Assembly (NCBI GenBank): GCA_021803025.1
Contig: JAJZQV010000012.1
Span: 1-50,691, forward strand
Direction: 5' to 3'
From: Actinomycetes bacterium
Lineage (GTDB): Bacteria; Actinomycetota; Actinomycetes; Propionibacteriales; Propionibacteriaceae
DNA: 50,691 bases
Of this stretch, positions 7,824-15,990 are shown in pieces (position 1 is the first letter of the stretch; every line of letters starts with the position of its first letter). Under the pieces are notes generated by a model. The model worked only from the letters and a program-made list of their open reading frames with translations, ran no database searches and was not told the origin of the DNA. Both the position numbers and the translations under genes were made by a program.

Positions 7824-9155
7824 TCAGGCCGGACGCAGCTCCTCGAGGAACAGCGCCTCGGCGAGGGCGGCCTTGGCGAAGTCGCCGAGGTGCAGGCTCT
7901 CGTTGGGGCCGTGCATGCGGGAGTCGGGGTCACACACGGCCGTAAGCAGGATGGTGGCGCCGGGGTACTGCCGCTGGAAGTCGGCGGCCATCGGGATCGA
8001 GCCACCCTGACCCATGTGGACAGGCGCGACAGCGAAAGCCTCTGTGAACGCCCTCGTCGCCGCGGCCGCGACCTCCCCCTCGACAGGCAGCACGCCTGGG
8101 TCGCCCGCGCTGCCCCGCGTGACTGTGACGCGAGCACCCCACGGGGCGTGGGACTCGAGGTGCTCGACGAGCCTGTCCAGGGCGTCCGTCGCCCTCTGGC
8201 CCGGCGCCACCCGCAGGCTGACCTTCGCGCGGGCTGCCGGGAACAGCGTGTTCGACGCGTCGGCCACGCTCGGCGCGTCGATGCCGATCACGGTGATCGC
8301 CGGCTGGGACCAGGTGCGTGACGTGATGGAGCCGGACCCGAGGTAGGCGACGCCGTCGAGCACGCCCGACTCCGTACGGAACCTGTCCTCGGGGTAGTCG
8401 AGGTCCGAGTCGGGCGCCGCGACGAGGCCCTCGACCGCCACGCTCCCATCCTCGTGGTGCAGGGTCGCCAGGAGGCGGCACAGCGCGGTGAGCGCATCGG
8501 GCACGACGCCTCCGTACTGTCCGGAGTGCAGCGCGTGGTCGAGCGTCGCCACCTCGACGACGCAGTCGCACACCCCACGCAGGGTCGTCGTGAACGCGGG
8601 GACGCCGACGTCCCAGTTGCCCGAGTCCGCGATCACGTACGCGTCGGCGCGGAGCTCCTCTGCATGTGCGGCGATGAGGGCTCCGAGGCTCGGCGAGCCG
8701 ATCTCCTCCTCACCCTCGACGAAGACCGTGACGCCGACCGGAAGGTCGCCCTCGAAGGCCCGGAGGGCAGCGAGGTGGACTCCGATGCCGCCCTTGTCGT
8801 CAGCCGCGCCCCGTCCGTACAGGCGGTCCCCGCGGCGTGTGGCCTCGAAACCGGGGTTGTCCCACACAGCGGCATCACCGACAGGCTGGACGTCGTGGTG
8901 GGCGTACAGGCACACGCGGGGAGCGCCCGCCGGCCCTTCGAAGCGCCCGATGACCGCCGGCTTGCCGCCCTCGGCCACGATCCGCACGTCGGGGCAGCCC
9001 AGGGCCGTGAGATGGTCTGCGACCGCCTGGGCGCTCGCCTCGACGTCCGCGTCGTGCTCCGGCTGCGAGCTCACCGACGGGATCGCGACGAGGCGGATCA
9101 CGTCCTCGATGGCACGTGGGACTTGCAGGGCGACGGCAGCGGCGAGCTCGGGCAT
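7824..9155 (-). CDS. M20 family dipeptidase / zinc metallopeptidase
   Basis: 443 residues from the ATG at 9155. The metal-binding and catalytic motifs of M20 are all visible: YAHHDVQPVGD (His86, Asp88), the bridging Asp in YGRGAADDKGG, EGEEEIGS with the general base and metal ligand, and DSGNWD. The arrangement matches the DapE/ArgE/carnosinase-like peptidases described as M20 dipeptidases, which cut dipeptides or acylated amino acids in the cytoplasm. TAAGGT lies 7 bases before the ATG, suggesting a leaderless transcript, so the longer frame to 9326 is not used. It is convergent with the ApbE remnant and follows the DUF559 gene. Confidence 0.9.
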   Translation of the reverse strand: MPELAAAVALQVPRAIEDVIRLVAIPSVSSQPEHDADVEASAQAVADHLTALGCPDVRIVAEGGKPAVIGRFEGPAGAPRVCLYAHHDVQPVGDAAVWDNPGFEATRRGDRLYGRGAADDKGGIGVHLAALRAFEGDLPVGVTVFVEGEEEIGSPSLGALIAAHAEELRADAYVIADSGNWDVGVPAFTTTLRGVCDCVVEVATLDHALHSGQYGGVVPDALTALCRLLATLHHEDGSVAVEGLVAAPDSDLDYPEDRFRTESGVLDGVAYLGSGSITSRTWSQPAITVIGIDAPSVADASNTLFPAARAKVSLRVAPGQRATDALDRLVEHLESHAPWGARVTVTRGSAGDPGVLPVEGEVAAAATRAFTEAFAVAPVHMGQGGSIPMAADFQRQYPGATILLTAVCDPDSRMHGPNESLHLGDFAKAALAEALFLEELRPA

Positions 9156-9294
9156 GAGAGCGACCTTATCGCCCGGTGCGTGAAGCGATTCGACCTGTGG
9201 ATGCGTCGTCCGACCTCCTCCGGGCCTCCCTCGGCCACATGCCGTCCGGATCGTCTCAGAGCGCCCTGCGAGCGGAGATGCAGGCGGTACCACG

Positions 9295-10260
9295 TCAGCG
9301 GAGCCGGGAGACCGAGTCCAGAGCACGCCTCACGATGCGTACGACGCCGTCCGGCTCGTCGAGATGCTCCCACCCGAACCGGATGACGAGGTACCCGTAC
9401 GAGACCAGGGCGTTCTGACGCTCACGGTCCTTGAGGAACTGGCCGGCGTCGCCGTGCACCGCCCGACCGTCGAACTCGATGACCAGGCGGTGGGCGGGGA
9501 ACAGCACGTCAGGCCTGAACAGCACACCGCCGAGCCGGAGCTTTGCGTTGGCGACCCAACCGGTGACGCCCGCTGCACGCAGGATCCTGTGCAAGCGCAG
9601 CTCTCCGTACGACCATGGGTTCGACAGGCACGCCCTCACCACGCAGCGACGCACCGCCTGCCCGTCCGTACCCGCCAGCGCAGCCAAGGCCGCCTCGAGC
9701 TCGGACGTTGTCACGAGCCGACGTCTCAACGCCTCACAGATGGCACGACCGTCGTCCACGGCCGCCAGCTCCACCGCCGTGTACGCCGGAGTCGCGAATG
9801 TGAGGCCCTGCGAGCGTTGTACGAACTGCCCGGGAACCCTTCGGCGCGTCACCGTGACGCGCGGACGTGACTTGAGGGTGGGATGCGCGACCTCGGCGAC
9901 AGACCCCGAGAGGCCGGGCAGCCATAGGGCGGCCGCGGTGGCAGCGTGCAGGACGCCGTGCGGGGCCGACCATGCGCAGACGGCCCGCAGCCACGTGCTC
10001 TCCGTGCGGTCGGCGGCGAGCACGAACACCCCGGGAAGGGGGTTGTCGAGGACGCCGGCCGTCTTCAGGCGGGCCAAGGCAGACCGCTGCCGCGGATGGG
10101 CGGCGGAGGCGATCACCCCGCTTTCGGCGAGGACAGCGGAGACGATGGGGTCCACGCACACGACACTGTGCGCTTCGGCTACCACTCCGTCAGATGTCCC
10201 CAGGTTTCGCGTGACGCGATTCGGCCTGTGGACGGCCGGATCGGCAGGCAACCGAGCCAT
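9295..10260 (-). CDS. DUF559-type endonuclease-like protein with N-terminal winged-helix region
   Basis: The C-terminal 110 residues match DUF559/Vsr-like PD-(D/E)xK folds: RPDVLFP, then LVIEFDGRAVH, and a basic KDRERQ helix followed by YGYLVIRFGWEHL. The N-terminal part (IASAAHPRQRSALARL onward) resembles the AbiEi-like DNA-binding domain commonly paired with DUF559 in actinobacterial paralogue families. The role is unknown; DNA repair or mobile-element functions are suspected for relatives. The start is uncertain: the frame opens at 10260 but GTG codons at 10185 and 10164-10155 are better candidates, since the extra N-terminus is not family-like. It is divergent from DUF3224. Confidence 0.75.
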   Translation of the reverse strand: MARLPADPAVHRPNRVTRNLGTSDGVVAEAHSVVCVDPIVSAVLAESGVIASAAHPRQRSALARLKTAGVLDNPLPGVFVLAADRTESTWLRAVCAWSAPHGVLHAATAAALWLPGLSGSVAEVAHPTLKSRPRVTVTRRRVPGQFVQRSQGLTFATPAYTAVELAAVDDGRAICEALRRRLVTTSELEAALAALAGTDGQAVRRCVVRACLSNPWSYGELRLHRILRAAGVTGWVANAKLRLGGVLFRPDVLFPAHRLVIEFDGRAVHGDAGQFLKDRERQNALVSYGYLVIRFGWEHLDEPDGVVRIVRRALDSVSRLR

Positions 10261-10319
10261 GGAAGCGATCTACGGCGCGAATCGTGTCATCGCGCCCGCT
10301 CACCTCGTACGGTGGCTCC

Positions 10320-10721
10320 ATGGAGACCACCTGCACTTTCATCGTCACCGACTTCTCACCCTCGGACATCGAGCTCGACGTCGAGACGGCGCTGCCGACA
10401 GGCCTGGCGACGATCACGAAGCGCTTCTCGGGGGCGATCGAAGGGCACTCCCAGGCGCTGTTCTGCTCGGCCTTCGACCCCACGCACGGCGGCACGTACG
10501 TCGCGCTCGAGTCCTTCGACGGTCAGGTGGACGGACGCAGGGGCGCCTTCACGTTCGCGCACGCCGCCACCACGGGGCCGGAGGGTGGCCGCTCCAACGG
10601 CTGGTTCACGATCGTCTCCGGGTCCGGTACCGACGAGCTGTCCGGCATCCGGGGCTCCGGAGACATCGTCATCGCCGCCGACGGCACGCACCATCTCACC
10701 TTGTCGTACGAGCTCGGCTGA
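10320..10721 (+). CDS. DUF3224 domain protein
   Basis: A 133-residue protein with the DUF3224 pattern: TKRFSGAIEGHSQALF, a central GGTYVALESFDGQVDGRRGAF-like strand region and the end GSGDIVIAADGTHHLTLSYEL. The family is a small beta barrel of unknown function, perhaps related to allene oxide cyclase-like lipocalins. The ATG at 10320 has TACGGT six bases upstream and no ribosome binding site, indicating leaderless expression. It converges on the sulfur-relay operon with a shared terminator between. Confidence 0.88.
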   Translation: METTCTFIVTDFSPSDIELDVETALPTGLATITKRFSGAIEGHSQALFCSAFDPTHGGTYVALESFDGQVDGRRGAFTFAHAATTGPEGGRSNGWFTIVSGSGTDELSGIRGSGDIVIAADGTHHLTLSYELG

Positions 10722-10723
10722 CC

Positions 10724-10747
10724 GTGTCCCCGCCGAGGCGGGGACAC
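10724..10747. terminator. Bidirectional hairpin between DUF3224 and the DsrE-like gene
   Basis: A perfect 11-bp stem, GTGTCCCCGCC with GA loop and its complement, sits in the 33-base gap between two convergent stop codons (10721 and 10755). It would end transcripts from both sides. Confidence 0.75.
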
Positions 10748-10754
10748 CACCACG

Positions 10755-11366
10755 TCAGATGAACAGGGTCTGTGCGCCCTCGCTGAGCTCCATGAAGTCG
10801 GTCGCGCTGATGACGCCCTGAACGCCCGGGTGGAAGTCAGCCTCGATCATCTTCATCATGTCGAACGACATCCGGCAGGCCCACATCTTGACGCCCGCCG
10901 CCTCGAGAAGGTCGAGGAACTCGGGGACGGTTGGCACGCCGAGGTCGGCAATCTGCTTGTGCATCATCGACGTCGCCAACTTGGTCATGCCGGGAAGCCG
11001 GCCCATCCACTGCGGCATCGACCAGTGCTCGAGCCCCGGCTTGATGTTGCCGAGGTCCGACATGTGCATCGCCGTGTTCCCGATCATCGTGAACTCCAGG
11101 TCGGCGTTCGTCTTGGTGTTGACGATGTCGAGGCCCCAGAACGTGAAGAACATGTGGGTCTCGATCCCCTCCCCGGCCGCGGCGTTCGCGAGGATGAGGC
11201 CGGGGTAGGCCATGTCGAGATTGCCCTTGGAGCAGATGAGGACGAGCTTGCGCGGGCCGGAGTAGCCGCCCGCGCTGGGCTGCGCCTCCGTCTCGACGTC
11301 GGAGCGCCGGGTCGTCGCCGGGCCTCCGAAGTTGGGGAGGATGAATCCTTCAGGAACGGTACGCAT
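10755..11366 (-). CDS. DsrE/DsrF-like sulfur carrier protein
   Basis: 203 residues. After a 35-residue poorly conserved lead, the DsrE fold begins with KLVLICSKGNLDMAYPGL and continues with THMFFTFWGLDIV. A second cysteine lies in VKMWACRMSFDMM, the position used for persulfide carriage in DsrE-like proteins of the DsrE2 type. The ATG at 11366 is chosen because GAGGAG sits 8 bases upstream; a GTG at 11375 would overlap that site. It is last of three co-directional genes (SQR-like, TusE-like, DsrE-like), consistent with passing sulfane sulfur from one protein to the next. Confidence 0.88.
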   Translation of the reverse strand: MRTVPEGFILPNFGGPATTRRSDVETEAQPSAGGYSGPRKLVLICSKGNLDMAYPGLILANAAAGEGIETHMFFTFWGLDIVNTKTNADLEFTMIGNTAMHMSDLGNIKPGLEHWSMPQWMGRLPGMTKLATSMMHKQIADLGVPTVPEFLDLLEAAGVKMWACRMSFDMMKMIEADFHPGVQGVISATDFMELSEGAQTLFI

Positions 11367-11378
11367 TCTGCTCACTCC

Positions 11379-11696
11379 TCACACGCACCCGACGGGCTTG
11401 GGAAGGCCCGCGAGGTAGGACATCTTCTTGGCCGGTTTTCCCGGGAACAGCGTGAACAGCTCCTTCACGTCGAACTTCCCCTGGGTCTGCATCCGGCGCA
11501 GGGTCGGCGTCATGCCGGTCTTCGCCTGGTCGTCGCGCATGAACCGGAGCGCGGCCCAGTGCGCCTCCGTGAGGTCGTCGATCCCGACGAGGCCGGCGAG
11601 GATCTCGGCCAGGGGCTCGCTCCACTCCTCGCGGTTGGTGAAGAAGCCCTCGTCGTTGACGGTGAACGTGTAGCCGTCGATGGTGTTGATGGGCAT
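11379..11696 (-). CDS. TusE/DsrC/DsvC family sulfur relay protein
   Basis: 105 residues, ending LPKPVGCV with the invariant penultimate cysteine (Cys104) that carries persulfide in this family. In true DsrC a second cysteine lies 11 residues earlier; here that position is Ser93 (KKMSYLAGL). It should therefore act as a one-cysteine carrier like TusE rather than as the trisulfide substrate of dissimilatory sulfite reductase. Other family marks are GYTFTVNDEGFF near the start and WAALRFMRDD in the middle. The start lies one base after the stop of the SQR-like gene, and the DsrE-like gene follows 12 bases after its own stop. Confidence 0.9.
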   Translation of the reverse strand: MPINTIDGYTFTVNDEGFFTNREEWSEPLAEILAGLVGIDDLTEAHWAALRFMRDDQAKTGMTPTLRRMQTQGKFDVKELFTLFPGKPAKKMSYLAGLPKPVGCV

Positions 11697-11697
11697 G

Positions 11698-12945
11698 TCA
11701 GGCCTCCTTGGTCTTCTCGGCCGGGACCTTGCCGGCCATGGTCATGAGCGTGGGCACGGGCAAGGGATGGCCCGGGAGCAGGATCTGCCAGTAGACCTGC
11801 TCGAAGGCGAGCTTGCCGAGGTGGTTGAGCCGGGACTCCTTGAGCAGGCTGAAGGGGCCCACCGCGGGAGCCGGGAAGACGCCCGTGAGGGGCTCGGTGT
11901 CGTAGTTGAAGTCGAGCAGCATCGCCTTGCCGCGCCCCGACTCGATGAAGCAGTTGGCGTGCCCGTCGAAGGCGTGGGTCATCGGCTTTCCCGCGTACGC
12001 CTGGGCGAAGTTCTCCACGAACACGTGGACGGCGAAGTGCGCGACCGACCCCGCCTTGGACGTGGGGATGTTGCTCGCGTCGCCGACCGCGAAGACCCGC
12101 TCGTAGCGCGTGGAGGCCAGCGTCTTCGGGTCCACAGGGACGAAGCCGAGGTCGTCGCCGAGGCCGGAGTCCGTCACGAACTGGGCACCCATGTTGGTCG
12201 GCACGGTGACGAGCAGGTCGAAGGGAAGCGCACGGCCGTCGTACGCGTTGATCGTCCTCTTCTCCGGGTCGACGCGCTCGATGGCGAAGTCTGTCACGAG
12301 GCGGATGCTGCGGTCCTTGAGCAGGCCGCCGAGCCGCTTGGACGCCACGGGCTTCGTGAACGCGCCGTCGAGCGGGGTCACGTACGAGATGTCGACGAGG
12401 TGACGCATGCGGCGGTGGCGGAAGTAGTCATCCGCGAGCAGCACGAACTCCAGCGGTGCGACCGGGCACTTGATGGGCATCTCGGTCACGTGGACCAGCA
12501 GCTTGCCGCCCTTGAAGTCCTTGAGCGCCTTCGCCAGAGCCGTCGCCCCGTCCAGCGTGTAGAAGTCGAAGGCCGACTTCCGCCAGACACGGTCGTCGGT
12601 GAGGCCGTCCGTCATGTCCGGCCGCGGCGTCGTGCCCGTCGCGATGATGAGCCAGTCGTAGTCGAGGGTCGCGTTGTCGAGCGTGACGGTGCGAGCCTCG
12701 GGGTCGACGCGCTGGATCGTTCCCATGACGAGGCGGACCTTCGGCGAGAGCTGCGCCTTGCGCGACTTGCGGACCCGTTCCGGCGTGGAGGTGCCGAACG
12801 GGATGAACAGGTAGCCGGGCTGGTAGTCGTGGGCGTCGTCCTTGTCGACCACGGTGATGTCAGCGTCCGGCGGGAGTGCCTTGACGAGCATGTTGGCGAG
12901 CATCGTGCCTGCGGTGCCTGCGCCGAGGATGAGTACCTGGGACAT
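11698..12945 (-). CDS. Sulfide:quinone oxidoreductase-like FAD flavoprotein
   Basis: 415 residues with two dinucleotide-binding folds: VLILGAGTAGTMLANML at the N-terminus, the IATGTTPRP motif, and a FAVGDASNIPTSKAG FAD-binding motif at about 285-299. Two cysteines, Cys160 (MPIKCPVAP) and Cys332 (GHANCFIES), fall near the positions of the redox-active pair of sulfide:quinone reductases. The C-terminal segment is amphipathic and could touch the membrane. It probably oxidises sulfide or sulfane sulfur and passes sulfur to the TusE- and DsrE-like products downstream. TAGCCT lies six bases before the ATG, so the operon starts with a leaderless gene. Confidence 0.85.
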   Translation of the reverse strand: MSQVLILGAGTAGTMLANMLVKALPPDADITVVDKDDAHDYQPGYLFIPFGTSTPERVRKSRKAQLSPKVRLVMGTIQRVDPEARTVTLDNATLDYDWLIIATGTTPRPDMTDGLTDDRVWRKSAFDFYTLDGATALAKALKDFKGGKLLVHVTEMPIKCPVAPLEFVLLADDYFRHRRMRHLVDISYVTPLDGAFTKPVASKRLGGLLKDRSIRLVTDFAIERVDPEKRTINAYDGRALPFDLLVTVPTNMGAQFVTDSGLGDDLGFVPVDPKTLASTRYERVFAVGDASNIPTSKAGSVAHFAVHVFVENFAQAYAGKPMTHAFDGHANCFIESGRGKAMLLDFNYDTEPLTGVFPAPAVGPFSLLKESRLNHLGKLAFEQVYWQILLPGHPLPVPTLMTMAGKVPAEKTKEA

Positions 12946-12951
12946 GCGTGA

Positions 12952-12957
12952 AGGCTA
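12952..12957 (-). promoter_or_regulatory. -10 element of the sulfur-relay operon
   Basis: Minus-strand TAGCCT with a six-base gap to the ATG at 12945. It sits directly behind the terminator of the upstream gene, so the operon has its own promoter. Confidence 0.6.
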
Positions 12958-12962
12958 AACCA

Positions 12963-12995
12963 GGGGGGGGTATGCGCCTTGACGGCGGCCCCCCC
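12963..12995 (-). terminator. Terminator after the beta-lactamase-fold gene
   Basis: On the minus strand seven G residues, an inner GCC/GGC stem and a run of C residues form a strong hairpin 16 bases after the stop at 13011. It insulates the sulfur operon from the hydrolase gene. Confidence 0.65.
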
Positions 12996-13010
12996 TTTTC
13001 GCGTGGACCG

Positions 13011-14372
13011 TCAGAACGCCGGACGACGAGGGCTGACGTTCCCCAGCGGGGCGACCTGCCACGCCAGCGCCGCCGTGCCCGACACGACGTCGGCGGTCAC
13101 CTCGAGGACGTGCGGGCTGAACAGCGGGACCACCCTCGCCTGGAGGGTCTCCGGGGTCGTCCATCCTCCGGTGCCGGCCGCGTCCAGCCCGTCTGCCCTC
13201 GCGGTGCGTGCCCAGCTCCCGTCGCCGAGCGGCACCGTCACCGGGCCGCTCCCGTCGTCGAGCGTGAGGCCGTCCGCGTCGACGACGACGCGTCCCGTCG
13301 CGGCGACCATGTCGGCCGCCTCACCCGTCGCCACCAGCTCGTGGCGGCCTGGGCTCGCCGGGGCCGAGGACCGGAGCGTCGGCAGCGACCGCTCGGCGAG
13401 GAAGCCGTCGAGGTCGTACGAGCCCGCGAGCGGCTGGTCGGACAGACCAGGAAGGAGGTGCTCCCACACGAGGTCGACCTCGAGCTGCATGTCCTCGACC
13501 TGAGCACAGGCGGCCAGCACGAGGTCGTGCTCCCGCAGGACGAGACAGAGCTGGCCGAACGCGCCGTCGCCACGCCAGCCGTGGCGGCTCCGCCACATCT
13601 GGTAGCCGTAGCCCTGCGACCAGTCCGGGTTACCGGGCCCGTTGGGGATGTGGACGGTCATGGCCTCGTCGGTCCAGGCCTGCGTGAGGATGTGCCGGCC
13701 GCCGTACTCGCCGCCCTGCAGCAGCATGAGGCCGAGCCTGGCGATGGCGTCGACGGGGACGTGGAGCCCCGAGAAGCCCATGTCGTACGGCCCCAGCGGA
13801 AGCCAGTGGACGTCCGCGATGCCGAGCGGGTTGAACAGGCGGGGGCGCAGGTACTCGTGCAGCGGCTGGCCGCTGACGGTCTGCACGATGGCGGAGAGGG
13901 TGAGGGTGCAGCCCTGGTTGTAGCAGAAGACGGATCCCGGCTCCTCGTCGGGCTCGATGCGGAGGAACGCACCGACGGGGTCCGCGGGGTCGAGGGCCTG
14001 CATCGTGTCCGTCGTGTGGCCCGACGCCATCGAGAGCAGGTTCCGCACGGTGATGGCGCTCGCCCGAGGCCCCAGGCCGGTGGTCTCGGGGAAGTACGAG
14101 GCCGCGGTCGCGTCCAGGTCGACCAGGCCCTCGGCGACGGCGAGGCCGACGGCGGAGGCCGTGAACGTCTTGGACAGGGAGTACTTCTGCACCTTGTCGC
14201 TCGGACGGTACGGCGCCCAGGTCGTCGACGCGACCACGTGGCCATGGCGGATGATCGTCAGTGAGAACGGTCTGACCCCGTTCCCCTCCCACGCCTCGAC
14301 GAGGGCGCGGATGGCGCGGGGGTCGACCCCCTGGGCTTCGGGCGACGAGAGCGGCGGTACGTAGGCGTTCAC
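13011..14372 (-). CDS. Serine hydrolase of the beta-lactamase / penicillin-binding protein fold
   Basis: 453 residues from a GTG at 14372, with TAGGGT 7 bases upstream (leaderless). The class C beta-lactamase/esterase motifs are SLSK (Ser65 nucleophile, Lys68), CYNQG (the YxN motif) and HGWRGDGAFGQ, which takes the place of the KTG/HxG motif. There is no signal peptide, so it likely acts in the cytoplasm as an esterase or peptidase rather than as an antibiotic-resistance enzyme. A C-terminal domain of about 110 residues rich in beta strands follows the catalytic part. The substrate cannot be told. Confidence 0.87.
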   Translation of the reverse strand: MNAYVPPLSSPEAQGVDPRAIRALVEAWEGNGVRPFSLTIIRHGHVVASTTWAPYRPSDKVQKYSLSKTFTASAVGLAVAEGLVDLDATAASYFPETTGLGPRASAITVRNLLSMASGHTTDTMQALDPADPVGAFLRIEPDEEPGSVFCYNQGCTLTLSAIVQTVSGQPLHEYLRPRLFNPLGIADVHWLPLGPYDMGFSGLHVPVDAIARLGLMLLQGGEYGGRHILTQAWTDEAMTVHIPNGPGNPDWSQGYGYQMWRSRHGWRGDGAFGQLCLVLREHDLVLAACAQVEDMQLEVDLVWEHLLPGLSDQPLAGSYDLDGFLAERSLPTLRSSAPASPGRHELVATGEAADMVAATGRVVVDADGLTLDDGSGPVTVPLGDGSWARTARADGLDAAGTGGWTTPETLQARVVPLFSPHVLEVTADVVSGTAALAWQVAPLGNVSPRRPAF

Positions 14373-14446
14373 CCGTCCGACCCTAGCCGCCCTGGCCCGA
14401 CCCGGGGCCGGTCATCGGGGCGTTCGCCGGTCCCTAGACTGCCGCC

Positions 14447-15017
14447 ATGACCTCACGCGTTGCCCTCGACGGGGGACAGTCCGGATGTCAGGGACGCGAT
14501 GCTGACGGGCACCTCTGGGAGGGCGTCGGGATCGACACGTCGAGGCCGCGGACGCCGCAGCTCGCCGCCGCCGTCCGGGTCGCTGCCCCCGAAGGGGCCG
14601 CGCGCGTGCTCGCCGGGTCGACCGGCCTGGGCGTCGAGGACACGGCCGCCGCGCTGCTCGCCGAGCTGGCTGACCACGGGACCCGTGAGGTGTACTTGGC
14701 GCACGACTCGGTGACCAGCTACCTGGGCGCGCTCGCGCCGACCGACGAGGTCGCCGCCCAGGTGCTGCGCGACGCCGCCGCCGAGCTCGTCACCTCGGTG
14801 ACGACGGGGTTGCGTCTCGTCGACGGGCACGAGGACGACCCGATCTGCGTGCTCGGCAAACGTGTTCCGCAGCGAGACGCTGTCGTCGGCCTTCGCGGCG
14901 GGAATCCACACGCTCGCGCCCTCGCACCCGTTGGTGCCCGCTCGCGGTACGGGGCTCGACGGCGCCGACCTCCTGGACCAGGTCGAGACCGGCCTCGTCG
15001 ACCTCGTCGACCGTTAG
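14447..15017 (+). pseudogene. Broken BadF/BadG-type N-acetylglucosamine kinase
   Basis: The start MTSRVALDGGQSGCQGRDADG is the phosphate-1 loop of the BadF/BcrA/N-acetylglucosamine kinase ATPases, and VYLAHDSVTSYLGAL matches their second motif. The reading then jumps directly to APTDEVAAQVLRDAA, so the middle of the kinase, including the GTG phosphate-2 region, is missing. After VLGK the frame is wrong: the family-like C-terminus (VFRSETLSSAFAAGIHTLAP to the TAG at 15017) continues in another frame. One internal deletion and one frameshift are therefore present. TAGACT lies six bases before the ATG, so the promoter looks intact. Confidence 0.8.
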
Positions 15018-15045
15018 GGCGTCGCCGACGAGCCGGACACCCTTC

Positions 15046-15921
15046 CTAGCCCGCGGCCGTCGCGCCAGGAGCGCTCAGCGACTCGTACCGTACATCTCCG
15101 TTCGCCGCGATCTCCGCGGCAGCGGCCTTACGGTCGGCGACCGCGGCCCTCACGGCGGCCGCCGCCGACTCGTACCCGCTCGGCGGCCCCGTGCCGCTGC
15201 CGTCGCACGCCAGCGGCTGCCCGGGCGCCGGGCCGAACTCCGTCCCTGCGAACACCTCGTTCTTGACGAACTCGTAGTACGCGGCCTCGCTCGCGACGTA
15301 CGGGTTGCCTGCGGCGCAGCGAGCGACGAAGTAGCCGACGACCTCGCTGAACGTCTCCGAGGCCGAGCCGCCGTACGTGCCGAAGCGCCCGTGACGGCTG
15401 TACAGCGCCAGGAAGTCCGTCCAGTAGGGCGGGTTCGACGACCTGTCGCGCGTGTAGGCGTGGGTGATCTCGTGGACGAACAGCCGCGCCACGTGGCCGG
15501 GGTCGTCTGGGAAGGTGGTCAGCAGCTGCGGGAAGTCGAGGCTCACCGCGTCTGCCTTGGTGAGCCCGTAGTCGCCGGCGGTCCAGCCTCCGATCGACGT
15601 CGCCGACAGCTCGAGGGCGCCCACCTTCGCGTGAAGGGTGTCGAGGTACGGCGTGCAGCTGATCGTGTCGAGCGTCCGCCAGACCACCGCGACGACGGGG
15701 CGGTACCGCTCGTCGGTCCAGTAGGCGCCGGTGAGCCGGAAGCCCCAGTTCGTCTCGATGCCGGCGCGGAGGTCCGTGAGCGAGACTGCGGGCTCGTACG
15801 GGTGCGTGGTGGCGCATCCGATGGCGAGGGCCGGCTCGTCAGCGCGCGAGGGGGCCGGCACGACCGCGAGGGTGAGCGCGGCGGCAACGACCAGAACGGC
15901 ACGTACGACGCGCGCGAACAC
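15046..15921 (-). CDS. Exported HExxH metallopeptidase-like protein
   Basis: 291 residues from a GTG at 15921. A signal peptide covers about residues 1-27 (VVRAVLVVAAALTLAV, then PAPSRADEP). The zinc motif HEITH lies at 150-154 in a helix RLFVHEITHAYTRD, and a downstream glutamate in SETFSEVVGYF is a plausible third ligand of a gluzincin-type site. Four cysteines could form two disulfides. The family is not recognised. It is probably a secreted peptidase or a peptidase-fold protein. The stop lies 29 bases after the end of the convergent broken kinase gene. Confidence 0.7.
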   Translation of the reverse strand: MFARVVRAVLVVAAALTLAVVPAPSRADEPALAIGCATTHPYEPAVSLTDLRAGIETNWGFRLTGAYWTDERYRPVVAVVWRTLDTISCTPYLDTLHAKVGALELSATSIGGWTAGDYGLTKADAVSLDFPQLLTTFPDDPGHVARLFVHEITHAYTRDRSSNPPYWTDFLALYSRHGRFGTYGGSASETFSEVVGYFVARCAAGNPYVASEAAYYEFVKNEVFAGTEFGPAPGQPLACDGSGTGPPSGYESAAAAVRAAVADRKAAAAEIAANGDVRYESLSAPGATAAG

Positions 15922-15990
15922 GGTTGACCTCCCCGGCCCCGAGTGTTTCCTGAGACCCTCTCAGTATCCGGTCAGGGTGGTCAAGCCCGG

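Noticed and set aside
7491-8321. 276-codon plus-strand frame as a complete gene
   Set aside because: Only its first third looks like ApbE. The rest is antisense to the M20 peptidase, so it is a remnant that lost its stop.
11680-12951. 423-codon plus-strand frame over the SQR-like gene
   Set aside because: Antisense shadow. The minus-strand protein has flavin-binding motifs and an operon context; this one is Val/Glu/Arg-rich without motifs.
13011-14372. Antibiotic-resistance beta-lactamase
   Set aside because: No signal peptide, and the third motif is not that of true class C enzymes. It belongs to the broad esterase/peptidase group of this fold.
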